DNA of 20,604 nucleotides from JABFRJ01 sp031409695 (GCA_031409695.1 JANNXS010000347.1:1-20604), one strand, 5' to 3'; positions 6,600 through 14,909 are shown, counted from the stretch's first letter. The notes: generated by a model from the sequence alone, not told the origin. A program made the numbers and translations.

Positions 6600-7111
6600 C
6601 GTCGGACGATCGCGCGCCCCGCCTCCTGAAACGCCGACACGATGGCGTCGCCCGTCAGTGCGCTCGTGGACACGAAAGCAATGCCATCGCTGATCAAAGG
6701 CTCCAGCACCTTAGGTGCAACAGACAGCCCGTCGACGAGATCAGCCTTGTTCATGACCAATAGAATTGGTCGGGCTGGAAACGCGCGGCGATAGGAGGTC
6801 GCGACTTCGGCCATGATTGCGTGCGTCTCCGGGCGCGACCAGTCGCCAACCACCAGCACGGCCGATGTTCCACGCATGTAGGTATCCTGGCGCAGGATGT
6901 TCAGCCCGGCATTGCCGTCCGTATCCCAAATCACCACGGGCAGGCCTTCGCCTGCTTGAGGGCCGACCTCTGGAATTTCGAATGTAAACAGATCGAAACC
7001 TATTGTGCCGCGATAGGTGCCCTCGAAGCGTCCCAGTACGAAGCGTCGAATGATCGATGTCTTGCCGACGCCGATATCGCCAAGCAGCATAATCTTTCGA
7101 CGCTGCGTCAT
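6590..7111 (-). CDS. Ras/Rab-like small GTPase
   Basis: A 173-residue single-domain GTPase of the Ras superfamily as found in some bacteria. G1 P-loop GDIGVGKTS (11-19), switch I T36 in GTIGFDLF, G3 WDTDGN (62-67; DxxG at 63-66), G4 NKAD (121-124) and G5 TSA (149-151). Ras, Rab and Rho proteins have WDTAGQ; here the catalytic-glutamine position is asparagine (N67), and an aspartate replaces the alanine. Intrinsic hydrolysis may therefore be slow and need a partner. There is no C-terminal cysteine for lipidation, so membrane recruitment would have to come from a protein. Its start overlaps the stop of the OmpA-domain gene and its stop overlaps the kinase start, each by 4 nt (ATGA), so all three are translated together. 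I see no separate MglB-like gene. Confidence 0.9.
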   Translation of the reverse strand: MTQRRKIMLLGDIGVGKTSIIRRFVLGRFEGTYRGTIGFDLFTFEIPEVGPQAGEGLPVVIWDTDGNAGLNILRQDTYMRGTSAVLVVGDWSRPETHAIMAEVATSYRRAFPARPILLVMNKADLVDGLSVAPKVLEPLISDGIAFVSTSALTGDAIVSAFQEAGRAIVRRDL

Positions 7112-9063
7112 CGCGGCTCTCCAACGAAGCCGACTTCAAATGACACGCGCCGGTTTGCACTCCCGATGCCAACGCCGCGGCTGATATCAAGAGTTTGGCC
7201 ACGTCCGATGACGATCAACCGCTCGCGCGGGACACCCCGGTCCGCAAGCAAGGCCGCAACGCGGTCCGCGCGGGATTGGGCAAGCGCGGTATTTGTCTGC
7301 AGGTTCCCTCGTTCATCTGTGTAGCCGAGGACGCGCAAGGGGGCGTCTGTCCGAGCCAGCAGGGCTGCCAGTTGATCGACAACTTGGCTCGCCCCGGCTT
7401 CATCAAGGAAGTCCGCGCCGTTGGCGAAGAAGATAGCGTGTGAACGGACAAATGCGTCCAGTTGATCGCGTGGCGTCGGCACATAACCGGCATTTGGAAT
7501 GCGGATGCCATCAATTCTGGCCGCGAGTGCGGTTAGGTCCGACTGGGTTTTGGTGGTCGATGACTGTAACCCAGGGACGGGCGCCGCGGCTGCTTGTGCG
7601 GCTGCAAGATCTGTCGTCAGCTTGCTTACATCGCGTTTCAGCGCGGCAATTTCGGCCATCCGCGTTGCCAGCTCATCTGCTTGGCGCCGGGTTTCAGATA
7701 GGGACTGGCGCAAAACTGTCACGTCCGTGGTCAGATCCGGCGCGCCCGCAGGACTCGGGATCAAGCCTAAGCGGCTCGTTACGCGCGCCCGATCCTTCAG
7801 TGCGCCGTCGAGGGCCGCAAGCGCCCGGTCGCGCGCGGCTGGTGTTGGCATCAGGCCGGTCAGCGTGATCGCTTTGCCGCCACGCTCCACATCGACCTGG
7901 ATCGGATAGCCTTCAAGCTCCGACGCGGCGCCGAGTACGGCTTTGGCCGCCATGCGTGTGCGGCTCGTTTCATACGTCATCCATGACCACCAGCCGATCC
8001 CCGCCAGCAAGGGCAAAACAACCATCGCAACGATTGCCTTCAGCCGCCATGAGTTGGTTGGCTTGATGGACCGGGCACGGGTTTCAAGATCTTGGCGAGC
8101 GATGACAAAGCGCCTCTCACAATCGGCTGCAATGTTTGGCAGGATGCTGAGGACGGTCGCATCCGCCGTTGCGTTGGACGCTTTGTCACCCGGCTTGGCC
8201 TCCGACAAAGCCTGCCTATACTCGGTAAGCACCTGCACAAAGGCATCATCGATGACCTGCTCGACGGCTGTGGGGGCACGTCCCGAACAGCGGGCCGCCA
8301 AAAGATAGGCAGGCGACGAGCGGACGAATATTTTTTCACCTTTGAGGTCGATGGAGCGCAGGCTGCCGGGTTTACCATCAAAGGCTTCTTCGGAAAATTG
8401 CGTGATACCGGACAAATAGCCCGCGATCAATTCGTCGCGGTTCGACCGAACACCGAGGGTCGTTGAGGGCAGGTCGCCATCTGGCCGTTCCCAATGGGCG
8501 ACGAGTTGGCCCGAGCCTTTGCGCACCAAGAAGAGTTCATCGACCTTGAGTTCCTGCGCTTCGGCGACAACCAGTTCACCGACCGTTATGCCAAGCGCTT
8601 TGGCTCGTTTCTCCAGTTCGGACGGCGATGAGCCGCCGAGCTTACGGTTGATGTCAGCCATAAGGTCGGCCATGGCCGCACGCACGTATTCCTTCACCAG
8701 CTTGCCAGTGATGGGATAGAGCACGTCGACCATTTCATCTTGGCTGTTGCGCAGCTCACTTTTGATCGTTTTGACGATCAACGGGGCGACAGCTTGACTC
8801 AATTGTTCGTGTCGCGAAACTTCGGCCTCGCGGAAAGCGCCGTCCAATATAATTGCGACGCTTTTTTTTAGGCGGTCTTCGGTGCCGGCACGGGCAAATA
8901 CCTGGTCGACACGTTCGACGAGGTCTTTCTGCCGGGTTGCGAGATCTGTGTGGTGTTCCGTTTCCTGTGTGGTGAGTGCAGCGAGACGGCGCTGTAGATC
9001 GTCGAGCCGTTGGCTCTCGGCATCAAACAGCAACTCTTTCAGGCGTGTGACATTGGTCGTCAT
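7108..9063 (-). CDS. One-helix membrane protein with roadblock/longin-like, BON and OmpA-C domains
   Basis: 651 residues. Coiled coil at about 1-60; a helical region 65-145; a mixed alpha/beta segment 175-280 (DELFLVRKGSGQLVAHW, DELIAGYLSGITQFSEEAF, LRSIDLKGEKIFVRSSPAYL) whose order of strands and helices suggests a roadblock/longin fold; one membrane helix 341-361 (KAIVAMVVLPLLAGIGWWSW) with basic residues before it, so the N-terminus is cytoplasmic. In the periplasm: a BON-like domain 376-434 (AITLTGLMPTPAARDRALAAL), a coiled coil 445-495, and an OmpA-C domain 540-645 (YTDERGN, SRADRVAALL, SANRRVSFEV) that should bind peptidoglycan; the usual GHTD is YTD. It thus bridges wall and cytosol. 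It is coupled to the GTPase gene by a 4-nt overlap, and the longin-like segment is the likely GTPase contact. That fold call is from pattern only. Confidence 0.85.
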   Translation of the reverse strand: MTTNVTRLKELLFDAESQRLDDLQRRLAALTTQETEHHTDLATRQKDLVERVDQVFARAGTEDRLKKSVAIILDGAFREAEVSRHEQLSQAVAPLIVKTIKSELRNSQDEMVDVLYPITGKLVKEYVRAAMADLMADINRKLGGSSPSELEKRAKALGITVGELVVAEAQELKVDELFLVRKGSGQLVAHWERPDGDLPSTTLGVRSNRDELIAGYLSGITQFSEEAFDGKPGSLRSIDLKGEKIFVRSSPAYLLAARCSGRAPTAVEQVIDDAFVQVLTEYRQALSEAKPGDKASNATADATVLSILPNIAADCERRFVIARQDLETRARSIKPTNSWRLKAIVAMVVLPLLAGIGWWSWMTYETSRTRMAAKAVLGAASELEGYPIQVDVERGGKAITLTGLMPTPAARDRALAALDGALKDRARVTSRLGLIPSPAGAPDLTTDVTVLRQSLSETRRQADELATRMAEIAALKRDVSKLTTDLAAAQAAAAPVPGLQSSTTKTQSDLTALAARIDGIRIPNAGYVPTPRDQLDAFVRSHAIFFANGADFLDEAGASQVVDQLAALLARTDAPLRVLGYTDERGNLQTNTALAQSRADRVAALLADRGVPRERLIVIGRGQTLDISRGVGIGSANRRVSFEVGFVGEPR

Positions 9064-9125
9064 CCGGTCCTCGCCGTCCCGTCCTTGCCCAAATGTCGTC
9101 GATATGCGTCGAAAGCCACGTCACC

Positions 9126-9443
9126 TCAGCGCGAGATCTGCTTCACATGATCACCCAGGGCTGTGACACCACGTGCAATCTCATCGAGCATGGACCTGCG
9201 CCTTGTTTCATCTTCGGCACGCGCAGCCGCAAGTCGGCGTTCCAAGTCAACAATGCGGGCCTCAAAAGCTGCCATGCGCAGGTCGATCTCGCGCTTGAAT
9301 TCGCCAAACAGGAGATCTCTGATCTGGTCCATCTGCGCATCCACCGGGTCGACCGCCTTGGCTGTCGCGAGGCTCACAATTTTGGGCGTGGTCTGCCCCG
9401 ACGTATGACTGTAACCGTTCGCACTATTAGAACCTAAACTCAT
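9126..9443 (-). CDS. Small coiled-coil protein, first gene of the GTPase operon
   Basis: With ATG 9443 it has 105 residues; GGAG about 10 nt upstream supports this start over one at 9554, which would add 37 residues of poor composition. A Ser/Asn/Gly-rich N-terminus is followed by one long charged helix (about residues 32-105; DAQMDQIRDLLFGEFKREID, then EARIVDLERRLAAARAEDE) with heptad-like hydrophobic spacing. No membrane segment or signal peptide, so cytosolic. I know no enzyme activity for such a protein. It lies 62 bp upstream of the OmpA-domain gene, whose own N-terminus is a coiled coil, so direct binding between the two is likely. It probably belongs to the same transcript. Confidence 0.75.
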   Translation of the reverse strand: MSLGSNSANGYSHTSGQTTPKIVSLATAKAVDPVDAQMDQIRDLLFGEFKREIDLRMAAFEARIVDLERRLAAARAEDETRRRSMLDEIARGVTALGDHVKQISR

Positions 9444-9611
9444 GATTGTGTACTCCACAGACTTGACATCGCGCGGGCACCGATGCCGCATGTTAAAGTA
9501 TTCTAGCCCACCATGATAATATATTGAAAGTCCGATTGTACGATTGACGATCACACCACCGGCGATAGGGCGAGCTTAAGGTATCGTTTACCACAGGGCT
9601 GCCATCAACAC
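9444..9611 (-). promoter_or_regulatory. AT-rich upstream region of the GTPase operon
   Basis: The 168 bp between the accA stop and the small coiled-coil gene contain the most AT-rich run in this part of the window (TATATTATCA on the minus strand near 9516-9527, and TAGAAT near 9503). A promoter for the four-gene operon is expected here. TAGAAT with the AT-rich block upstream is a possible core promoter, but no good -35 box can be fixed. Three CGAT(T) words at 7-8 bp spacing (about 9532-9552) precede it. Confidence 0.35.
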
Positions 9612-10583
9612 TCAAACACCGCGGCCAATCGCCAGATATTTATCCTGACGGGCACGGCGGATGTCTTCGCCGGGTAGACCGTCGAATTCCGCCAAAGCTT
9701 TGCTGATGGCCTCGCCAGCGCGCGCGATCATTGTCGCACGATCACGGTGCGCGCCGCCGAGTGGCTCCGGGATAATGACGTCGATAACGCCAAAGGTGGC
9801 CAGATCCTGTGCCGTGATTTTCATATTGTTTGCGGCATCGTTGGCTTTGCCGCTGTCACGCCAGAGGATTGAAGCCGCAGCTTCGGGCGAGGCGACCGTG
9901 TAAACGGAATGCTCGAGCATCAAGACGCGGTTGGCGGTTGCAATGGCAACGGCGCCGCCTGATCCACCTTCGCCGATAACCACTGCAATCATGGGCACAG
10001 TTAGTGACAGGCATCGGTCGGTCGATCGGGCAATGGCCTCGGCTTGGCCGCGTTCCTCGGCGCCGATGCCGGGATAGGCGCCGGCGGTGTCGATCAGTGC
10101 GATGACCGGAATCTTGAAGCGTTCGGCAAGGTCCATCAGTCGGACAGCCTTGCGGTAGCCCTCAGGCTTGGCCATGCCAAAATTATGCTTAATCCGGGTC
10201 TCGGTGTTTGAACCTTTTTCGTGGCCCATCACCACCACCGGTCGGCCACGAAATGAGCCGACACCGCCTATGATTGCGGCGTCTTCTGCGAAATACCGGT
10301 CGCCCGCCAGTGGCGTAAAATCGTCGATCAGAGTGTTGATGTAGGCCTGCGTGTGCGGTCGTTCCGCAGCGCGCGCGACTTCGGTTTTCTGCCAGGGGCT
10401 TAGTTTGGCGTAGGTGTCGGCAAGAGCCTGTTTCGCCTTGGCTTCCAGCTTGGCAATTTCGTCGCCAATCGTTACCGTATTCTGGTCGTCTTCGTGCAAG
10501 GTCCGCAACTCAGCAACTTTCGCCTCGAGTTCGGCAATGGGCTTTTCGAACGACAGATAGGTTCGGACAGGGCGCAAGGACAC
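9612..10583 (-). CDS. accA: Acetyl-CoA carboxylase carboxyltransferase subunit alpha
   Basis: A 323-residue cytosolic subunit that, with AccD, transfers the carboxyl group from biotin to acetyl-CoA to give malonyl-CoA, the first committed step of fatty-acid synthesis. Family blocks are complete: N-terminal YLSFEKPIAELEAKVAELR, RGRPVVVMGHEKGSNTE, the oxyanion-hole region LIDTAGAYPGIGAEERGQAE, and VIGEGGSGGAVAIA. Length is normal for the family. The start is GTG at 10583, with GGAG seven bases upstream; no ATG in frame gives a full N-terminus. In many bacteria accA stands apart from the other acc genes, as here. The 257 bp upstream to the PBP gene must hold its promoter; I cannot fix the boxes. 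Confidence 0.95.
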   Translation of the reverse strand: MSLRPVRTYLSFEKPIAELEAKVAELRTLHEDDQNTVTIGDEIAKLEAKAKQALADTYAKLSPWQKTEVARAAERPHTQAYINTLIDDFTPLAGDRYFAEDAAIIGGVGSFRGRPVVVMGHEKGSNTETRIKHNFGMAKPEGYRKAVRLMDLAERFKIPVIALIDTAGAYPGIGAEERGQAEAIARSTDRCLSLTVPMIAVVIGEGGSGGAVAIATANRVLMLEHSVYTVASPEAAASILWRDSGKANDAANNMKITAQDLATFGVIDVIIPEPLGGAHRDRATMIARAGEAISKALAEFDGLPGEDIRRARQDKYLAIGRGV

Positions 10584-10840
10584 TGGACGGCTCCGGTTGA
10601 CGTGACCGGACCTAGCGGCTCCGTGTGCCGGCCGTCAAGGATGGCGAGCAAATGCCTCGGGTTAAATGCCTGGAAAGATTTGGATTTCGGTCCCTTTGCA
10701 TTAACTGTCGCCAGGGGCTCCGTATGAGTGGATCAACAAAGCACCGGCCGGTCGTTTCATCAACGCCGTCGGAAAATGCTCTAGATGATCGCCGGGGCTG
10801 CGTGCCGAGGGCGAACTTGGTACATCGCCAGAGGCGCGCT
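10584..10840. other. Intergenic region between PBP1A stop and accA start
   Basis: 257 bp with no convincing gene; it must carry the accA promoter and the end of the PBP1A transcript. I see no hairpin with a T-run on the minus strand, so transcription may read from the PBP gene into accA. The only short dyad noted is ACCGGCCGGT (10743-10752). Confidence 0.5.
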
Positions 10841-13402
10841 TCAATACCGCGTCGAGCGGCCATCGAATAACGTGCGCTGTGGCTGGCCCGGTTCCTGCGG
10901 CGTGAACGCCGAGCCGCCGTCACTGGTGACCCCGATCACCGAATACGCGTCATCAGGCTCCTCAGTCGGTTTGAAGAACTCGGAAATTGTCTCCTTTTCT
11001 CCCGAATTGGCCCGGACGCCGGTTTTTGAGTTGACCGCAACGGTCTTGATACCGGGCGGTTGGCGGAACGGCACAGGTTTTTTGCCCTCCAGCGCCATTT
11101 TCATGAAGTGCGCAACGATCGGGGCCGCCATTTGTCCACCGGTGCGGCCCTTGCCCATCGGTTTTGGCGTGTCGTAGCCAATAAACACGCCGACCACGAG
11201 ATCATTGGTGTAGCCGATGAACCAGGCGTCTTTTTCCTCATTTGTGGTGCCTGTTTTGCCAGCGATTGGCCAGTTCGGCAGAATTTCACGCACCCGCGTT
11301 CCTGTGCCGCGGATCACGACACCTTCCATGATTGAGGTCATCTGGAAGGCTGTATGTGGGTCAATGATTTGTTTGCGCTCGTCCGGCACGTCCGGTTCAT
11401 CCGTCATCTTGTCTGACTTGCAGTTTTTGCACTGGCGGTCATCGTGGCGCCAAACGGTGCGTCCATAGCGGTCCTGGATGCGGTCAATAAGGGTTGCCTT
11501 CACCTGCTTGCCGCCGTTGGCGAATGAAGCGTAGGCCGTTGCCATGCGCAGCAGTGTGGTTTCGCCGGCACCGAGCGACATGGACAGCACAGGCAGGATC
11601 TCGTCGTACACGCCAAAGCGCTTGGAATACTCAACCACCAAGGGCATGCCCATGTCCTCGGCGAGCCTGACAGTCATCTGGTTGCGCGATTTTTCAATGC
11701 CGGTGCGGAGTGTCTGGGGACCATAGGACTTATCGCCCTCGTAATTCTTCGGGCACCACTCCTGGCCACCGGCCTGAGTTTGGCAGAATGGCGCGTCCAT
11801 CACGATCGACGTCGGTTTGTAGCCGTTGTCGATGGCGGCCGCATAAACCAACGGTTTGAACGATGATCCTGGCTGGCGCTTGGCCTGCATGGCACGGTCA
11901 AACTGGCTGGATGCGAACGAAAAACCGCCAACGACGGCGTGCACGCGCCCTGTGTGTGGGTCCAAGGCAATGAGGCCACCCCCGAGATCTGGGATCTGCA
12001 TCAGCGCCCATTTGTCGAGCGGTTTTTCCGGATCTTTCGGCGCAACCCAGATGACGTCACCCTGTGCAAGCACATCGGCTGGGCCAGGCGTCTTCGCGCC
12101 CTTTTTATTGGCCCATTTCATATCGTCGTAGTCGATCCGCACGGCCTCCCGCTCAGCCACCAGCTTACCATCTGGTTGTTTGCTTGGGCGTAGGCCTGCA
12201 ACCACATGCGTGCGCTGCACCTCGAGCACCACGCCAATGCGCCATGGGGCCAAGTCGCTCGCCACGTCGATCGCTCCAAGCGGCACGCCCCAATCGCCGC
12301 TGATGTCGATCTTCTGCAGTGCGCCACGCCAGCCCTTTTCACGGTCAACAGCAACGAGGCCGTCAATGAGTGCGCGGCGGGCGAATTTCTGCATGCGTGG
12401 GTCGAGTGTGGTGCGAACAGACAAGCCGCCGTTGACGCGACCATCGGCGTTGCCGCCAGACGTGCGGTCGCTTTTGCCGTAGAGGCCGTCCTCGCCGTAC
12501 TGCGAGACCAACGTGCGACGGACTTCTTCGGCGAAATAGTCGGCTGCATAGATCTGGGTGCCGAAAGCGCGCATGTTAACGGTGAGGTCAGCCGCCTTTG
12601 CGATTTTAGCCGCGTCCGCTGTGATGTGGCCGTTATCGGCCATCTGATCGATGATCCAGTTGCGGCGGTCCATGGCGCGCTGTTTGTTGCGGAAGGGATG
12701 ATAGCGGGTCGGCGCCTTTGGGAGCACGGCCAAATAGGCAGCCTCCTCGATGGACAGCTGATCCAACTCTTTGCCAAAGTAATTCAATCCTGCGGCCGCA
12801 ACGCCGTAGGCACCGCTGCCGAGATAAATCTCGTTCAAGTAGAGTTCGAGGATGCGGTCCTTGGAGTAGGCTTTCTCAATGCGCACCGAGAGGATGGCCT
12901 CTTTGAGTTTGCGCTCAAGCTTCTGCTCCGATGACAGCAGGAAGTTTTTGGCCACCTGCTGCGTGATCGTCGAGGCGCCCTGCAGCCCGCCCTTGCCGGA
13001 CAGCCATGTCTTGGCGTTGGTGATGGTCGCGCGGCCGAGGCCGTAGAAATCCAAGCCACCGTGTTCGTAAAAGCGCTTATCCTCGGCCGACAAATAAGCG
13101 TTGATGACCATCTTCGGGATGGTGTTGATGGGCACGAAGATGCGCCGCTCGCGGGCGTATTCGGCCATCAGACTTCCGTCCACGGCGTGAATGCGGGTCA
13201 TCACGGGCGGCTCATAGCGTGCCAAGCTGTCGTAGTCCGGCAAGTCCTTGGAGGCCTTCCAGAGCAGGTAACCGGCGACCGATGAGCCACCGAGGAAAAT
13301 CAGCACACCCGAGCCAAATACAAAGCCAAGGAAGCTTAGCAAGAAGCTCTTGCGCCGCTTCTTGGGCTTTGGCGCCCGAGGCAGATGGACAGGTGCTCGC
13401 AT
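10841..13402 (-). CDS. mrcA: Penicillin-binding protein 1A (bifunctional class A PBP)
   Basis: With ATG 13402 it has 853 residues; the frame could start 30 codons earlier at a TTG, but that extension looks non-native. Basic cytoplasmic tail, one membrane helix (about 19-48), then a GT51 glycosyltransferase domain with the catalytic glutamate in AEDKRFYEHGG (E107), STITQQVAKN (144-153) and ILELYLNEIYLGSGAYGV. An OB-like domain (about 370-470) precedes the transpeptidase with SSFK (S513), SRN (572-574) and KTGT (716-719). It polymerises lipid II and cross-links the peptides in the periplasm. A CxxC (KNCK) insert before the KTGT box is in the style of Hyphomicrobiales homologues. The gene name is given by function; ponA is also used. 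Confidence 0.95.
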   Translation of the reverse strand: MRAPVHLPRAPKPKKRRKSFLLSFLGFVFGSGVLIFLGGSSVAGYLLWKASKDLPDYDSLARYEPPVMTRIHAVDGSLMAEYARERRIFVPINTIPKMVINAYLSAEDKRFYEHGGLDFYGLGRATITNAKTWLSGKGGLQGASTITQQVAKNFLLSSEQKLERKLKEAILSVRIEKAYSKDRILELYLNEIYLGSGAYGVAAAGLNYFGKELDQLSIEEAAYLAVLPKAPTRYHPFRNKQRAMDRRNWIIDQMADNGHITADAAKIAKAADLTVNMRAFGTQIYAADYFAEEVRRTLVSQYGEDGLYGKSDRTSGGNADGRVNGGLSVRTTLDPRMQKFARRALIDGLVAVDREKGWRGALQKIDISGDWGVPLGAIDVASDLAPWRIGVVLEVQRTHVVAGLRPSKQPDGKLVAEREAVRIDYDDMKWANKKGAKTPGPADVLAQGDVIWVAPKDPEKPLDKWALMQIPDLGGGLIALDPHTGRVHAVVGGFSFASSQFDRAMQAKRQPGSSFKPLVYAAAIDNGYKPTSIVMDAPFCQTQAGGQEWCPKNYEGDKSYGPQTLRTGIEKSRNQMTVRLAEDMGMPLVVEYSKRFGVYDEILPVLSMSLGAGETTLLRMATAYASFANGGKQVKATLIDRIQDRYGRTVWRHDDRQCKNCKSDKMTDEPDVPDERKQIIDPHTAFQMTSIMEGVVIRGTGTRVREILPNWPIAGKTGTTNEEKDAWFIGYTNDLVVGVFIGYDTPKPMGKGRTGGQMAAPIVAHFMKMALEGKKPVPFRQPPGIKTVAVNSKTGVRANSGEKETISEFFKPTEEPDDAYSVIGVTSDGGSAFTPQEPGQPQRTLFDGRSTRY

Positions 13403-13744
13403 CGGGTTGTCCAGGTTCGCTATACAGGCATCCGCAATCGGCAGTGCTCGTTTGGCCCGTCTGGTCCTGCCTAAGCAGATCGTGCGGCGCAAACAAGTCG
13501 AGCTTCGGTACAGCGGCAGCGTCTACGCAGCAACAAACGCAGACTTCGTGTGTTGAATAACAGTGTTCAGATACTGCGGCGAGGGCAAAGTGTTGGTTGT
13601 GCGCCGTTTGCCACTACTTGCACACCGCTCTCCGACACCCCTTGGAACAAGGTTCCCATTTTTCCGCTTGCCAACACCTGTGGAACTTCCCAACATCGCG
13701 TCAAATGACCGCGGACGAACTGCGGCTAAGGGAGGGCTGCAAGA
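13403..13744. promoter_or_regulatory. Divergent upstream region of PBP1A and the ABC-ATPase unit
   Basis: 342 bp between two divergent starts. Frames open across it on both strands do not look like proteins. It must contain both promoters. A TGAA-N8-TTCA dyad lies at 13554-13569; otherwise I see no clear -35/-10 pair. Confidence 0.4.
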
Positions 13745-13939
13745 ATGTGCAAGAAAGACGTCGCCATCGGCTTTGCCGAGGCGCTGACTTGGTCGACTGT
13801 CAGCACGGCCCACGCAGACAGCCCCAAATTGCCGGTTCCAAGCAAGGCCGTCGCGGACACGATTTCGTTCTACGTTGACGCCATGCTCCTCGATAAAGCC
13901 GTCGATCATGGAAGACTGATCTGGGACAAGGCGCCCTGA
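13745..13939 (+). CDS. Short unknown ORF coupled to the ABC ATPase
   Basis: A 64-residue ORF with a strong ribosome binding site (GGAGG nine bases before ATG 13745) and a stop that overlaps the ATPase start as TGATG, so it is very likely translated and feeds ribosomes to the next gene. I do not recognise it. A weak signal-like stretch (IGFAEALTWSTVSTAHA) is followed by SKAVADTISFYVDAMLLDKA, which loosely recalls the last helices of NMT1-type substrate-binding proteins; it might be the tail of a lost binding-protein gene of the same transporter fitted with a new start. A leader peptide role is the other possibility. Confidence 0.5.
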   Translation: MCKKDVAIGFAEALTWSTVSTAHADSPKLPVPSKAVADTISFYVDAMLLDKAVDHGRLIWDKAP

Positions 13940-14775
13940 TGTTACCAGCTGCATCACCTGAAGCGGCCCTCCACTTGGAGCCGGCGACGACCAAACACTT
14001 GGATCGCAGCGCGGTCCACCTCGATAACGTGTCCGTCGAGTTCAAAGCGGCAGGCGTACTCGCCGTCGACCGCTTTTCCCTCAGTGTTAAGCCGGGAGAG
14101 TTCGTATCAATTGTCGGCCCGAGTGGATGTGGCAAAACCACGTTGCTCAATTATGCCGCCGGTTTACTGCCGCCCGAAGTGTGCAGCGGCACGTTTCTGG
14201 TTGGCGGCAAACCGCCCGTCATCGGCAACCGCGACATTGCCTACATGCTCGCGCGGGATGCACTGTCACCGTGGCGCACGACCCTTGCCAACGCCGAACT
14301 TGGCACCGAGATCCGCGGTATGCCGGAAGTGGAACGCCGCAAGCGTGCTATGGATCTACTCGGGCAAGTCGGTCTCAAGGGCTTTGAGAATGCTTTTCCA
14401 AAAGCGCTCTCGCAGGGCATGCGCCAACGGGTGGCGCTGGCTCGCACATTCTGCCTTGATAGCCCGATCCTGTTGATGGACGAGCCGTTTGGCGCGCTGG
14501 ACGCCCAGACGAAACTTCAGCTCGAAGATGTTCTGTTGCAGCTCTGGCAACGGGATGGCCGCACGGTCGTGTTTATCACGCATGACCTCTCGGAGGCGGT
14601 CACGATGTCGGATCGCGTGATCGTCATGAGTGCACGGCCCGGCCGTATTGTTGCCGACGTGCCGATCACGCTTGGCCGACCACGCTCCGTGCGCGCGTTG
14701 CAGAAAGACCAGCGCTTCCACGAGCTCTACGCCCACGTGTGGTCAAAACTGGAAGAGGGTATGGGGTTGTCGTAA
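13939..14775 (+). CDS. ABC transporter ATP-binding protein, NitT/TauT type
   Basis: A 278-residue ATPase of the family serving nitrate, sulfonate, taurine and thiamine-precursor importers (SsuB/TauB-like). Walker A GPSGCGKT (60-67), signature ALSQGMRQRVALART (156-170; LSQGM in place of LSGGQ), Walker B ILLMDEPFGALD (177-188) and H-loop VVFITHD (210-216). The segment before PW in this family normally reads VFQ-x-DALLPW; here it is YMLARDALSPW (102-112), so the Q-loop glutamine is replaced by alanine. The Q-loop links ATP to the permease, so either the coupling differs or this is a divergent subgroup. No permease and no intact binding protein lie next to it. Translation is coupled to the short ORF upstream. 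The substrate cannot be told. Confidence 0.85.
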   Translation: MLPAASPEAALHLEPATTKHLDRSAVHLDNVSVEFKAAGVLAVDRFSLSVKPGEFVSIVGPSGCGKTTLLNYAAGLLPPEVCSGTFLVGGKPPVIGNRDIAYMLARDALSPWRTTLANAELGTEIRGMPEVERRKRAMDLLGQVGLKGFENAFPKALSQGMRQRVALARTFCLDSPILLMDEPFGALDAQTKLQLEDVLLQLWQRDGRTVVFITHDLSEAVTMSDRVIVMSARPGRIVADVPITLGRPRSVRALQKDQRFHELYAHVWSKLEEGMGLS

Positions 14776-14909
14776 TGTGGTATCTCGGCGTGTCGGCTTA
14801 ACGAACCCTCGGCTGGGATCTTCGCCGGGGCAGGGTGACACGGTCTTGCCGGGTTGGCCACGGCGCAGCTAAGGTTACGCATGGTGTGTGCGCGTCTGGT
14901 TAGCGCAAG

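Noticed and set aside
7108..9063. Flagellar stator protein (MotB) as identity of the OmpA-domain protein
   Set aside because: MotB has one helix near the N-terminus with a conserved aspartate and pairs with MotA; here the helix is at 341-361, lacks that aspartate, and no motA is adjacent.
10743..10752. ACCGGCCGGT dyad as a regulatory site of accA
   Set aside because: Only 10 bp in GC-rich DNA; expected often by chance and too far from the start to place.
12118..12777. 219-codon minus-strand frame inside the PBP1A gene
   Set aside because: A shifted shadow of the PBP frame, which carries all the catalytic motifs.
13523..13957. A 144-codon open frame on the minus strand across the divergent region
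   Set aside because: It lies antisense to the short ORF with a strong ribosome site and over the start of the ABC ATPase, and its product is low-complexity Arg/Ser-rich without a domain pattern.
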